NCBI GenBank assembly: GCA_020635905.1
Contig: JACJYV010000001.1
Coordinates: 434,001-498,000 of the forward strand
DNA from: Bacteroidia bacterium
GTDB lineage: Bacteria > Bacteroidota > Bacteroidia > J057 > JADKCL01
DNA: 64,000 nt
Direction: 5' to 3'
Below are positions 25,665-34,941 of this stretch, one piece after another. The stretch's first letter is position 1. Each line of letters begins with the position of its first letter. The position numbers were made by a program, and so were the translations under genes. The notes beneath the pieces were generated by a model, which was not told the origin of the DNA, did no database searches, and saw only the letters and a program-made list of their open reading frames with translations.

Positions 25665-25830
25665 CATTATTGTAGCCCGTAAACCAGGCATGGAATCCGC
25701 GACCCCGGAGGGGTCGAATTATGCGTTTTGGGTGGGGATTGGTATTGATTATGTTCGACCCCTACAGGGTCGGTCTTTTTTAAATTAATTTAGCTATAAA
25801 TGTTTGACCCCAGCGGGGCGAATCTTTACT

Positions 25831-26256
25831 CCCCAAAACACCCCCAAATGGCCATTTTGAAGGGTTTATTGCATCGCAATTATTCTGCTCTAACCAATTT
25901 CGAACCAATGGCTTGGGCATCAATGCCTAAACAACCTTTCAAAATTTGTACGCATATCAATACGTTTCTGTCTTGAATGGAAGGCATAGATTCAAATTCA
26001 CAATCCGCGCTTTTACCTCAACATGGTTACAGTCTTAGAAAAGTTAATTGGCTCATAACCCTACCGACCAACTTCGCAGCAAGGATTTCCTTCAATTGTT
26101 ACAAGTTTGAAAAATGGAATCAGGTGATCCAAAAGGAATTACGAAAAGCGAGTAGGGAATTTATTACCAAGATGGCAGGGCCTTTCACCGTTGGTGAAGT
26201 TAGGGTTGCCGTTTGGAGGAGCAAGTTTTTTTCAATTCGGTCCCCCTCATCTCCTA
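25831..26256. other. Intergenic region before hsdR 3' end
   Basis: About 425 bases without a supported gene. A plus-strand frame of 98 codons (25977-26273) runs into the end of hsdR on the other strand and shows no domain, so I do not call it. No strong terminator stem was seen after hsdR. Confidence 0.5.
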
Positions 26257-29223
26257 TCAATAATACTCTTTGATATATGCATACGCCCGGTCAAACAGCA
26301 ACTGATCCTTCAGCTTGTATTTCGCCCAGAGAATTTTTCGCAAGGAACTTTGCACTTCCCTTTCACCCTGATTCGAGTTTTGCCATCCCGGAAATCTTAT
26401 CACCCGCACAATGGCATCAATGTCTGTTACAATTCTCTCCACCACTGCGGGTGTCTCGTCAGTTTTCAATTCAAGGAATAATTCAGTCAGGGCGGCTTTG
26501 GGCGATTTCTCCTGTATCTCTGCTTCAAGTTCCTTTTCAGCCTGAACGGTTTCCTGGGCGAGTTTGCAAAGTTCCTTAACGAATTCAATTGAAGTGATCA
26601 GGCCTTTTTCGGCTTTTTCCCGAAGGGCTTCCAAGCGCTCGCTGAGTGATTTGAATACAGGCAATCCGCCGTACTTTTTGAACCGCTTGATCAGAATGAT
26701 CGTGAGTCGTTTTGCGTTTTTGGGGTCGGGATTGTTGAAGATATCTTCAATCACATCCGCATCAAGCACGAATTCAGACAACTGGTGTACTTCTCCCACA
26801 TGGATATTTTCATGGATCAACCTGGTGGTTTGAGCACCCAGGGTAATCCACAACAGTTTGCCGACATTGTCTGAAGCGGGGCGGACGGACTCAAAGACTT
26901 CGGACAGCCATTTGTAGTCTGCCTGATAAATATTGAGGATATTATCAGGCGACAAGGATTCCCAGAGCTTGCTCAGGTATTTAAAATCTTTGGCAAAAGC
27001 ATCCTTTTTCTCATCTGATTTGATCGCGTCCTGGGCAGCTTCCAGTCCTTCAAAACCGACCAAACTGCGGTCCACTCCTGCAAAGTGCTTCAGACAATTC
27101 TCAACAGCTTTCGGAAGCTGGTCACGCAGCACGGAAAGGTTGCTGATCACCATTTTCACGCTTTGCTCGTCAAATTGCAAAGCCCTGGCAGCATCGTCGA
27201 AGACGCCGAAGTAATCTACAATTCGTCCAAAGGACTTTTGGGGAAAGAGACGGTTGGTGCGGCAAATAGCCTGTAATAGGGTGTGGTCCTTAAGGGATTT
27301 GTCCAGATACATGGTTTGCAGAACTGGTGCGTCAAATCCAGTTAACAACTTGGCGGTGACAATGAGAAACTTGATTTCTGATTGGGGGTCGCAGAAAGTG
27401 TCCACCAGCTTTTCCTGGCTGCCTTTGTCTCTGCTCCACTTTTGTTTGAAATCAAAATCATCGTTGGCGGAGGTAGAGATCACTACCGCGCTGGCCTCCT
27501 CGGGGAAATATTTGTCCAGTTGCTCCTTGTATTGCACACAGCCGTGACGGTCTGGGGTCACGATCATGGCCTTAAATCCATTAGGTTCTACTTTTTCTTT
27601 GAAGTGGGTGGCAATGTCTTCCACGATTTTAGCCACCCGTTCAGGTGACTTCAGGAAGGCCGACATTTTGGCCGATTTCTGGTTCAGGGCATCTGCCTCT
27701 TCATCGGTCAGAGCGGCGGCCTCTTTAAACTCAGCAAAGGCCTTGTCAATCGTTTCCTTATCGACATGTACGTCCACCAAACGGGGCTCAAAGTGAAGGG
27801 GCAGGGTTGCATTGTCACGTATGGAATCCTGAAAGGTGTAGCGCGACATGTACCCACCCTTGTCTTCCTCGGCCCCAAAGGCCCAGAAAGTGTTTTTATC
27901 CGCTTTATTGACCGGGGTTCCGGTCAGGCCAAAGAGGAAGGCATTGGGCAAGGCGGCCCGCATTTGGCGGCCCAGGTCGCCCTCCTGGGTGCGGTGGGCT
28001 TCGTCCACCAGGACTATGATATTCTCCCGCGTATTCATATTGGGCCTGGCATCCCTGAACTTGTATATCATCGAAATGATGATCTTGCGGGTATCCCGTT
28101 CCAGCAATCTTTGCAATTCGCTGATGCTGTCTGTGGTTTCCACATTGGCCACATCTGCGGCATTAAAGGTGCCGCTGATCTGGGTATCCAGATCAGTGCG
28201 GTCCACCAGGACGATCACGGTGGGGCTTTTCAGTTCAGGTGATTTCCGCAGCTTCTGGGCTGCAAATACCATCAACAAGGATTTTCCCGAACCCTGAAAG
28301 TGCCAGATCAACCCCTTTTTGATACGCCCCTCAATGACCCGGTCCACGATCTTATTAGCTGCCTGATATTGCTGAAAACGGCAAATGACCTTCATCCGCT
28401 GCTTTTTTTTATTGGTAGAAAACAGGGAGAAGTTTAGCATAATATCCAGCAATTGGGGACCATGCAAAAGGTCATTCAGTTCTCTGCCTATTCCGGCCAG
28501 ACCTAATTTGCTTGCCAGCGAATTTTCATCTTCCTCCAAACGCCAGGGAGCCCAATACTGGAGGGGCGATCGAATGGCTCCATAATACAGTTCCTTGCCC
28601 TCGGTTGCAAAGGACAAGATATTAGGCACAAACAACTGGGGTACGCTGTTTTCATAAATATCATGGATTTCATGGGCCCCATCCAACCAACTGACCGAAG
28701 GTCGAATGGGCGTTTTGGCTTCGCCCACCACCACAGGAATGCCATTGATCAGCATCACAATATCGGGAATCTTTGTCTCACGATGATGGATGCGATACTG
28801 GTTGGTGACTACGAATGTATTATTGGCAAAATTTGAAAAATCAATTAAGCGCACAGGGACATGGCGGTTATTTTCCCCGAACGGCATGGTTTTCTCCCCG
28901 CACATCCACTTAAAAAACTCCTCATTGGCCTTGACCAACCCCACCTGATTTACAGCGATCAGCACCGCCCTAAGTTTATAGACCACCTCGTCCGCCAGTT
29001 CGGGCTTCGCCCCGATCTCGGGATTGATCCTGACCAGGGCCGCCTTCAATTCCGATTCTACCAACACTTCGTTTACTCCCCGATCCAGGTTCTGGGCAGA
29101 TTTGTGCACCCACTGCACGCCGTAGGGCAAGCCGGGATCCTTGATTTGATCGCTATTCAGATTCACCCCCGTGAGTTGGTGAATGAGGAAGTATTCTACG
29201 CTGTTGAGTTCGTTGAAGGACAT
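26257..29223 (-). CDS. hsdR: Type I restriction enzyme R subunit
   Basis: A 988-aa HsdR, the translocating and cutting subunit of a type I restriction-modification complex. The N-terminal PD-(D/E)XK nuclease shows PDIVMLINGIPVVVGEAK (D154, E168, K170). The SF2 motor has Walker A GSGKS (312-316), VDEAHRTQ and FGLTGTP, with later LLTGFDAP and QAICRTNR. The C-terminal part would bind the methylase core. Length and motif order are normal and the gene appears intact. It is the last gene of the operon and lies 27 bases after darG, so its expression probably depends on the genes inserted upstream or on readthrough. A degenerate copy of its first 70 bases lies at 30977-31045. Confidence 0.95.
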   Translation of the reverse strand: MSFNELNSVEYFLIHQLTGVNLNSDQIKDPGLPYGVQWVHKSAQNLDRGVNEVLVESELKAALVRINPEIGAKPELADEVVYKLRAVLIAVNQVGLVKANEEFFKWMCGEKTMPFGENNRHVPVRLIDFSNFANNTFVVTNQYRIHHRETKIPDIVMLINGIPVVVGEAKTPIRPSVSWLDGAHEIHDIYENSVPQLFVPNILSFATEGKELYYGAIRSPLQYWAPWRLEEDENSLASKLGLAGIGRELNDLLHGPQLLDIMLNFSLFSTNKKKQRMKVICRFQQYQAANKIVDRVIEGRIKKGLIWHFQGSGKSLLMVFAAQKLRKSPELKSPTVIVLVDRTDLDTQISGTFNAADVANVETTDSISELQRLLERDTRKIIISMIYKFRDARPNMNTRENIIVLVDEAHRTQEGDLGRQMRAALPNAFLFGLTGTPVNKADKNTFWAFGAEEDKGGYMSRYTFQDSIRDNATLPLHFEPRLVDVHVDKETIDKAFAEFKEAAALTDEEADALNQKSAKMSAFLKSPERVAKIVEDIATHFKEKVEPNGFKAMIVTPDRHGCVQYKEQLDKYFPEEASAVVISTSANDDFDFKQKWSRDKGSQEKLVDTFCDPQSEIKFLIVTAKLLTGFDAPVLQTMYLDKSLKDHTLLQAICRTNRLFPQKSFGRIVDYFGVFDDAARALQFDEQSVKMVISNLSVLRDQLPKAVENCLKHFAGVDRSLVGFEGLEAAQDAIKSDEKKDAFAKDFKYLSKLWESLSPDNILNIYQADYKWLSEVFESVRPASDNVGKLLWITLGAQTTRLIHENIHVGEVHQLSEFVLDADVIEDIFNNPDPKNAKRLTIILIKRFKKYGGLPVFKSLSERLEALREKAEKGLITSIEFVKELCKLAQETVQAEKELEAEIQEKSPKAALTELFLELKTDETPAVVERIVTDIDAIVRVIRFPGWQNSNQGEREVQSSLRKILWAKYKLKDQLLFDRAYAYIKEYY

Positions 29224-29250
29224 GGGATTAGCAGATTATTGACCTAAAGC

Positions 29251-30306
29251 TCAACTATACCCCAACTCCTTTTGAAAGGAGTGGACTCGGTTCAGAGCAA
29301 CATTTATGTGATGCTCGTTAAATATCTTTTTCTTTCGATCACTCCAATTTTGAATTCGCTCAAAAATTGCTGAGGCAGAAACCTGGGGGTTTTCTTGCAA
29401 AACAGAATCTACCGTGGCCAAAGCTTCCATGGACAAAGGAGATTGATAGCCATCCATGAATTCAAGCAAGGAATTCAGTCTTTGTCTTTGCTCCTCTCCC
29501 AATTCCTTTTCCACAAATTCCTTCACCTCGGGATAGCGATCATAACGTAGATCCAACCGGTCAAATGCCTTTGCGGTGCGTTGCTCCAACCCATTGATGA
29601 AACTTCCATTCAGGGCATACATCAGGTGATCCACTTGATTGGAATAGGGACCATAATGATGACGTTGGAACTTTAATTTTAACTGTTTGTCACCCATTCG
29701 TTGGAGAAAATAGGCGAGTTTATTCGCAATAAAGAGGCTGGTTTCTTCGCCTGAAGCCTCATAATGGAAAAGCAAATAAAGAAGTTCTGCCCTGGCAGGG
29801 GTTAATTTTACCTCTCGGGGTTGGTTTTCCTTCGCTAAAACTTCCTGAATTCTTTGGTTGGGGGTGAATATCTGAATATCAATATTATCCAGATCACCGA
29901 GATAACCCTCCATCAATTTCTTCACTTTTTCCCATTGGAGTTTTCCGTTGCCGCAACCCAGAGGTGGGACAGCAATGCTGGTTATATTGTAAACCTTAAT
30001 GACCTTAACAAGGTCTTTTAGTCCTTCTTCAATCCATTCATACCTGGACGGTGCAAACCATTGCACTTTGGTGGGAAAGTTGATAATCACTTTCCGCCCA
30101 TCAAGGCGTTGTACCTCAGACACAAACATTTTTCCGGTTACCACTTCACCCGCCTTGACTGCCTGGGCATAATCCATGAAATTTTCGGGAAACTTTTCCT
30201 TGAATTGCAGAGCAATTCCTTTGCCCATTACGCCTACTGTATTGACCGTGTTTACCAAAGCCTCTGCTTGGGCTTCCAACATGTTCCCTTCGACATACCT
30301 GATCAT
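29251..30306 (-). CDS. darG: DarG: macrodomain ADP-ribosyl-DNA hydrolase antitoxin
   Basis: A 351-aa antitoxin of the DarT-DarG system. The N-terminal macrodomain (about 1-155) has GNMLEAQAEALVNTVNTVG with GVMGKGIALQFK, and IAVPPLGCGNGKLQW, which hydrolyse ADP-ribose from thymidine in single-stranded DNA. The C-terminal half (LTPARAELLYLLFHYE, YGPYSNQVDHLMYAL, then helices) fits the DarG C-terminal domain that binds and blocks DarT. Its ATG overlaps the darT stop (TGATG), giving coupled toxin-antitoxin production. DarTG is a known phage-defence toxin-antitoxin pair. Confidence 0.92.
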   Translation of the reverse strand: MIRYVEGNMLEAQAEALVNTVNTVGVMGKGIALQFKEKFPENFMDYAQAVKAGEVVTGKMFVSEVQRLDGRKVIINFPTKVQWFAPSRYEWIEEGLKDLVKVIKVYNITSIAVPPLGCGNGKLQWEKVKKLMEGYLGDLDNIDIQIFTPNQRIQEVLAKENQPREVKLTPARAELLYLLFHYEASGEETSLFIANKLAYFLQRMGDKQLKLKFQRHHYGPYSNQVDHLMYALNGSFINGLEQRTAKAFDRLDLRYDRYPEVKEFVEKELGEEQRQRLNSLLEFMDGYQSPLSMEALATVDSVLQENPQVSASAIFERIQNWSDRKKKIFNEHHINVALNRVHSFQKELGYS

Positions 30307-30944
30307 CAGTAGTAATGTTTATTGTTGGGAGAAACGCCAACCCTGATAGTCATTCGCAGATTATCAACATGGCCTTGAACAAATTTAGCAGTATTTTCAT
30401 CATAGACAATGATATGAGAAATACAGGCAGCAGGAACATGCTCTTTTACTAAAAATTCAGCTTGTTTCCGCCTTTTACGATCCATATCATCTTCTCGATT
30501 TTTCCAATCCTGTGAATTGATCACTTCCCAATCCAATTCCTCAAGTTGTGTCTCTTCGCTAAAATGCCGGGAAGAATAATCGCGGGCATTCCCATCCGTA
30601 AAACACCATTCCACTCCGCTATTCTTGACATTCTCAAAGGGTACAACCAAATAAACGATCTCTGATTGAGGGATTTTCTTCACAAAATGGAATCCTTTTT
30701 TAATGATATACAGCATTGGAGACCTTGCGCCAAAATAAAAAGGAATATAATCTGAAAGCGTACCGCCGCTTGGGACATGGATTGGCATAGCCTTTCTGGC
30801 ATGGATGATCTCGCTATCCCCAATCGGGATATAACCGGGATTTGCATTGGGGGAGGCAGCAGTCCACAAACCATGTTCCAATGCATGCGGCACGTTTTGG
30901 ACGTGCGTCATGCGGAAGAGGTAAAGTGGATTGGGGATGGCCAT
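30306..30944 (-). CDS. darT: DarT: DNA ADP-ribosyltransferase toxin
   Basis: A 212-aa DarT (DUF4433) toxin that uses NAD+ to ADP-ribosylate thymidines in single-stranded DNA. PLYLFRMTHVQNVPHAL opens the NAD-binding fold, YIPFYFGARSPMLYII is the signature segment, and the catalytic pair fits R50 and E163 (RRKQAEFLVKEH). All key residues seem present, so the toxin is probably active and held by DarG. The pair sits between a Septu-like module and hsdR, inside a type I operon. Confidence 0.92.
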   Translation of the reverse strand: MAIPNPLYLFRMTHVQNVPHALEHGLWTAASPNANPGYIPIGDSEIIHARKAMPIHVPSGGTLSDYIPFYFGARSPMLYIIKKGFHFVKKIPQSEIVYLVVPFENVKNSGVEWCFTDGNARDYSSRHFSEETQLEELDWEVINSQDWKNREDDMDRKRRKQAEFLVKEHVPAACISHIIVYDENTAKFVQGHVDNLRMTIRVGVSPNNKHYY

Positions 30945-30976
30945 GGATAAAGTTAACTATTTTTGAATTTTATTGG

Positions 30977-31045
30977 TTCAGATTCACCCCGTGAAGACTG
31001 TGAATGAGGAGGCGTTCTACGAGGTTGAGTTTGTTGAAGGAGCAT
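30977..31045 (-). pseudogene. Degenerate second 5' end of hsdR
   Basis: On the minus strand this stretch reads, after one inserted base, SFNKLNLVERLLIHSLHGVN then a stop two codons later. It lines up with the first 24 codons of the intact hsdR (SFNELNSVEYFLIHQLTGVN) at roughly three bases in four. It lies directly upstream of darT. The simplest reading is that hsdR once started here, or that its 5' end was duplicated, when darTG was inserted. Confidence 0.75.
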
Positions 31046-31051
31046 TTCGGA

Positions 31052-31981
31052 TTAGGTAAGGCTCAATAAATACCGATAAAAATTTCGAACAAGCTCTGCA
31101 TGGTCTTTAAGATCTTTTTCGATGGTGAAGCCATCTTGCTCACGTTGGAGAAAAAAGTCCTCAAATTCATGGAACATGTAAAAACCCAACCTGGAAAACT
31201 CGTGCTCTGGCGATTGGGCTTCAAGAAGTTCTTCGAAAAACATGCTCAAGTCATTCCAAAAGATGAATTGAGCAAATTCCTGGGACTCTTTATTCATGTT
31301 TGAAAGAAGAGATTCAAACCCGAATAGTATTCTAATCAACTTTTGGTAATACTCATCAATTTTCCGCTTTCGCCTCCAGATCAAATCTCCCCTATCTAAT
31401 TTCAATACCTGAATGGTGGTTTTTCCTCGTTTGGTATGGCTGAAAATTTGACCATCCTTGGTGAACCTAAAGTGAGGCTCTACCTTATCTATCTCTGGAT
31501 TCAGTAAAAGCCTCTTTTCCTGTTTGAGCCAGGCAGAAAGGATTGACCTCATTTCTGGGCCAGGAAAAGGGCTTTTCTCATCCCAAAATATCCTGGGACT
31601 TCCTTCATCCAATGGGAATTGGTTTGATTTGTGGGTATTACAAGAATCGCAACTCTGAACCAAATTGCTCCATTCATAGCCGAGCCAAAAATATCCCTTG
31701 AAATTGTCTGTTTCGCAATCTTTAACTCCGTCTTTAGGTCGAAAGTGATCGATTCTGGGTCTGGAAACCCCAACTGGAATGCCCTCACAATAAATGCATT
31801 TGTATCCATGGTATTTTCGTACTTCCTTCCTTACAGCTTCAGAGCCATAGGCAGAACCTACTCCTTTTCCGGACTTTGATTTTTCCAGTTTTTCCCATTT
31901 GTCTTTGCCTTTTGGATGGGTCGAGTCAAGGGTTGGAGGAATGCTTTTGAAACGAGATTTCCCATCAAGACTGATCATCAT
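31052..31981 (-). CDS. HNH endonuclease of a Septu-like module (PtuB-like)
   Basis: A 309-aa HNH nuclease. YKCIYCEG, then RPRIDHFRPKDG, then WSNLVQSCDSCNTHKSN form a treble-clef HNH with two CxxC zinc pairs and the catalytic DH. The gene is preceded by an AAA ATPase whose stop it overlaps (ATGATGATC over the TGA), the layout of Septu (PtuA ATPase plus PtuB HNH). An earlier frame start at 32059 is a shadow of the ATPase gene, so I chose ATG 31981; 31978 is equally possible. The long C-terminal helical part probably binds the ATPase. It likely cuts phage DNA. Confidence 0.87.
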   Translation of the reverse strand: MMISLDGKSRFKSIPPTLDSTHPKGKDKWEKLEKSKSGKGVGSAYGSEAVRKEVRKYHGYKCIYCEGIPVGVSRPRIDHFRPKDGVKDCETDNFKGYFWLGYEWSNLVQSCDSCNTHKSNQFPLDEGSPRIFWDEKSPFPGPEMRSILSAWLKQEKRLLLNPEIDKVEPHFRFTKDGQIFSHTKRGKTTIQVLKLDRGDLIWRRKRKIDEYYQKLIRILFGFESLLSNMNKESQEFAQFIFWNDLSMFFEELLEAQSPEHEFSRLGFYMFHEFEDFFLQREQDGFTIEKDLKDHAELVRNFYRYLLSLT

Positions 31982-33710
31982 TCTCCTCCTTTCCTTTTCT
32001 TTCTTTGTATTGTTCAACCAGGGAAGATAGCATACGTTTGTTGCGGACCACCTCACCATAGGTTGATTCCGTTTTTACTACCAGATAATGTGCTTCATCG
32101 CTTACGTAATCATTGGTTTCTGGGTCAAAATGGGTATGGAGGATATTGTCCATGCCAAAAATAGGAGAGGTTAGAATCGAATTGGGAGTCAATTCCCTAA
32201 TTTCAATTGAGTTAAGATGTTCCACATTAATACCAATTTCCCTTTGATTACGAACTACAAAAAACTCAGATTTTTCCGGAGCCCCGAGCAATGGAATTGG
32301 ACTATGGGTTGTAAAAATGAATTGTACATTTGGAAAAGTCTCAGTTAAGTCCCTTACCAACCTGCGTTGGAATTTGGGATGTAAGTGTAAGTCAATTTCA
32401 TCGACCAGAACAATTCCTTCGAAATTGGAAATCTCATCCACTTCTTTCTGGCTTTCAAAAAGCCGGGCGAGCATGTCACTCAATAGCCCCAAAATATTTT
32501 TTGCCCCACTTGCCAAATCTCTATAGCTGACCTGTTCTACCTCTTCATCGCTGCCTGCTTTAAGCATCAAAAATGCAGGGAACGGATCTCCTGCCCAGGG
32601 GTGCGCTATTCCCGTAACCTCGGGAATCAAGGACTGAACGGCTTCAAGGTAACTTCTCTTCATCCAGGTGAATCGCTTACCTTCGGCACCAGGACTGACA
32701 AATTTCCTAATGGTTGGTTCAAAATTGAGGAGAGGAACCCCTGTGCTGAAAAGACTTTTATTTGGGTTGTTTCTCAAGGCGCCTGAATGTGCCTCCTTTG
32801 TCATTTCAAGTCGAAATGGACCATATGCTGCGTAGCCTGTTTGATTTGCAGGAGGAGGATTATCCTCCTTAAGTATTCCCTGCTCAAATTTCACCTCTGA
32901 TTTTCTGACTTTACCTTTTTCAAGGTATCTGATACGGATACTGCTTGAGATTCTACCCGATTGGTTCGTATCATGAGTAAGCGCGAGGGCAATGGCTTTC
33001 AGAATAGTGGACTTGCCCATACTGTTTTCCCCAGTAAGAAAAATACATTGTGTATCAGGGGGGATGTTCGAAATTTCACAATCTTTGATCCCGAGAAAAT
33101 CTCTGATTGAAATGTCCAGGAGGGCAAAAGGAAGTCCTTTTATTTTTTGTTTTTGGACCTCAAGCTTACGCTTCTCCCAATATGCCCGCCTGTCCAGCAG
33201 TTTTTTGAATTTCTCGAGGGAAATTACCTCAATTGGATTTAAATGGGTGCTCAATACCTTCTGGCTCTTTTTGATGATTCCATCAATTTCAGGGTACTGC
33301 ACTTGAAGGAATTTATGCAGGTGATTTTTGAAATACCCGGATTCAATTTGTTCTCTGTCCCGTGCATACCATTTTCGATACCTAACCCCATCTTTTTTCA
33401 TCCCCGGAATCTTGGGAATGAGATTTTCTTCTAACCATGCTTTCTTTTTACCACCCGCTATGGCAGGTATCTCCAGGTAACAGGATTGATCCGTAATCAC
33501 AAAAATGATGTCCGGGGTTTTATTTTTCCAGTCAAAACCAGCCCAAAAAGATACTGCCAAATAATGTTCATTCCCATGAAACCAATATCCCTTCTCCAGG
33601 CGCTTCCCCCGGTTGATTTGTCGCAAGGTGAAGCGAAAACTCTTGTCTTGGATTCGCTTCTTGTCAAGAATTTCAAAGACTTGCTGATGGAGTTTGGGGG
33701 GATTTTTCAT
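31965..33710 (-). CDS. AAA ATPase of a Septu-like module (PtuA-like)
   Basis: A 581-aa OLD/RecF-like ABC-type ATPase. Walker A is GENSMGKST (about 227-235), Walker B with the following His-rich loop is VLVDEIDLHLHPKFQ, and FTTHSP is the H-loop. Such ATPases sense and control the HNH partner in Septu. The first 190 residues (FTLRQINRGKRLEKGYWF, YLAVSFWAGFD, PDIIFVITD) form an extra N-terminal domain that is not part of the core ATPase and that I do not recognise, so this may be a variant of the system. The gene begins three bases after the end of hsdS, tying it to the restriction operon. Confidence 0.87.
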   Translation of the reverse strand: MKNPPKLHQQVFEILDKKRIQDKSFRFTLRQINRGKRLEKGYWFHGNEHYLAVSFWAGFDWKNKTPDIIFVITDQSCYLEIPAIAGGKKKAWLEENLIPKIPGMKKDGVRYRKWYARDREQIESGYFKNHLHKFLQVQYPEIDGIIKKSQKVLSTHLNPIEVISLEKFKKLLDRRAYWEKRKLEVQKQKIKGLPFALLDISIRDFLGIKDCEISNIPPDTQCIFLTGENSMGKSTILKAIALALTHDTNQSGRISSSIRIRYLEKGKVRKSEVKFEQGILKEDNPPPANQTGYAAYGPFRLEMTKEAHSGALRNNPNKSLFSTGVPLLNFEPTIRKFVSPGAEGKRFTWMKRSYLEAVQSLIPEVTGIAHPWAGDPFPAFLMLKAGSDEEVEQVSYRDLASGAKNILGLLSDMLARLFESQKEVDEISNFEGIVLVDEIDLHLHPKFQRRLVRDLTETFPNVQFIFTTHSPIPLLGAPEKSEFFVVRNQREIGINVEHLNSIEIRELTPNSILTSPIFGMDNILHTHFDPETNDYVSDEAHYLVVKTESTYGEVVRNKRMLSSLVEQYKERKGKEENDDQS

Positions 33711-33712
33711 GC

Positions 33713-34939
33713 TTAGAAGATTTGATTGATCAGGGATTTTTGAAGTGTTTTGGAATTTGAAAGCTGGTTATCGAGCCTCTGGATATTCTCTTCAATATCC
33801 TTTAATCTTTGAACAATTTCCATTTGAGCATCCATTGAAATAATTGGGATTACAATCCCTTTAATAGTTTCTGTATTGATATTATAATTTCCGGCAGTTG
33901 AGGTAGCATGCCTTCTGAAATACCTTCTACCTGTCTTGGTTTGTAAGAAACGAACTAAGAATTCTGATGATATTTGGTTCTGGTTAACAGTAATCTTTAT
34001 CAAATATGAAGCGAAAACATGTCCCTCCCCAATATTATAAAGGGCACTTCTTCCAGTATAATCAGGATTGCCATTGGTTCTTACAATTACAATATCTCCA
34101 TTTTCAAGGGTGCATTTTTCGCGCTCACTTTCCATTAATTCGACGAAGTTGGCTCCCTCTAATGATAGCTTTTCTTGAATCACATTGGGAATCCCCAGTA
34201 CTGGAACTCCTGATCCATTATTATTTGATTTTTGAGAAGTGCCATATCGAATATCTCTTAGGACCCCTTCCAGTTGAATAAACTGAATTTCTGCATTAAC
34301 TTCCTCTTTCAACCTGGAATTATAGACTAATTCCTTCCCATTCTTTAAAATTGAAAACTCTCTTTCTGTTAAGTAGAATTTCCTCAAACTGATCAATGAA
34401 ATCTCATTCTTCTCCACCACCTCATCCATGGCCCACAGCAGCTCCGCCAGCCGAGCTTGCTCGGCTTTGGGCGGGAGGAGGAATTCTTGTTCCTTCAATT
34501 GGCCCCAATTAATGGTTGGGGAAAGTCCACCCACAGAAATATCAACTGCACGGTGCATAAATTGGTCAGAGTGGAGGAAAAAAGGGAAAAGCTTGGGATC
34601 AATCACTTCTGGTTTGGCTCTTAAAACAAAGGCATGGGCAGAGCATATTCCTTCAAAATCAACAACGGCGGCTTTGCGCTGATAGGCCCTACGCTTTCCA
34701 AAAATCACATCTCCAGGGTAGCACTTTAATTTTCCACCGCTCACCTGATCGGGAGTTCCAGTTCTTTTTATGTGAATGCTTTCGGCATCCAGGTGCTCCA
34801 ATCCAACGTAGATGTCCAAATCAGTACTGTTGGGATCTACGGTTTCTGAGACCTTTTTTGCGATTTGGTCAAACCTAAAGGTCTCCCAGCTTGATTTATC
34901 CAGATTATTCAAATCCATCTTTTTTGTCCTTGTTTCCAT
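33713..34939 (-). CDS. hsdS: Type I restriction specificity subunit
   Basis: A 408-aa HsdS with two target-recognition domains joined by conserved helices. The central repeat is LLPPKAEQARLAELLWAMDE and the C-terminal one MDAQMEIVQRLKDIEENIQR, each following a TRD (roughly 15-165 and 215-370). It sets the bipartite DNA target of the complex; the target itself cannot be read from sequence. The frame opens at a TTG (34945), but ATG 34939 is two bases after the hsdM stop and is the likelier start. A single specificity gene accompanies two methylase genes. Confidence 0.92.
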   Translation of the reverse strand: METRTKKMDLNNLDKSSWETFRFDQIAKKVSETVDPNSTDLDIYVGLEHLDAESIHIKRTGTPDQVSGGKLKCYPGDVIFGKRRAYQRKAAVVDFEGICSAHAFVLRAKPEVIDPKLFPFFLHSDQFMHRAVDISVGGLSPTINWGQLKEQEFLLPPKAEQARLAELLWAMDEVVEKNEISLISLRKFYLTEREFSILKNGKELVYNSRLKEEVNAEIQFIQLEGVLRDIRYGTSQKSNNNGSGVPVLGIPNVIQEKLSLEGANFVELMESEREKCTLENGDIVIVRTNGNPDYTGRSALYNIGEGHVFASYLIKITVNQNQISSEFLVRFLQTKTGRRYFRRHATSTAGNYNINTETIKGIVIPIISMDAQMEIVQRLKDIEENIQRLDNQLSNSKTLQKSLINQIF

Positions 34940-34941
34940 TC

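Larger units (their letters stand above)
24150..25830. repeat. Palindrome-rich intergenic repeat zone
   Basis: This noncoding zone is dense in short palindromes of a few types, such as GACCCCGTAGGGGTC, GACCGCAGCGCGGTC and GACCCCTACAGGGTC. Its order is A-B-A'-B'-A'': three copies of a roughly 190-base segment A (about 24150, 24890 and 25625) alternate with two copies of a roughly 550-base segment B. The palindromes belong to a type of dispersed intergenic repeat common in environmental Bacteroidota; a similar GCGGGGTCACC stretch occurs near 61825. Small frames of 67 codons inside it are repeat artefacts. Confidence 0.8.

Noticed and set aside
25977..26273. 98-codon plus-strand frame before the end of hsdR
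   Set aside because: Runs into hsdR on the other strand, has no recognisable domain and no leader; not enough support for a gene.
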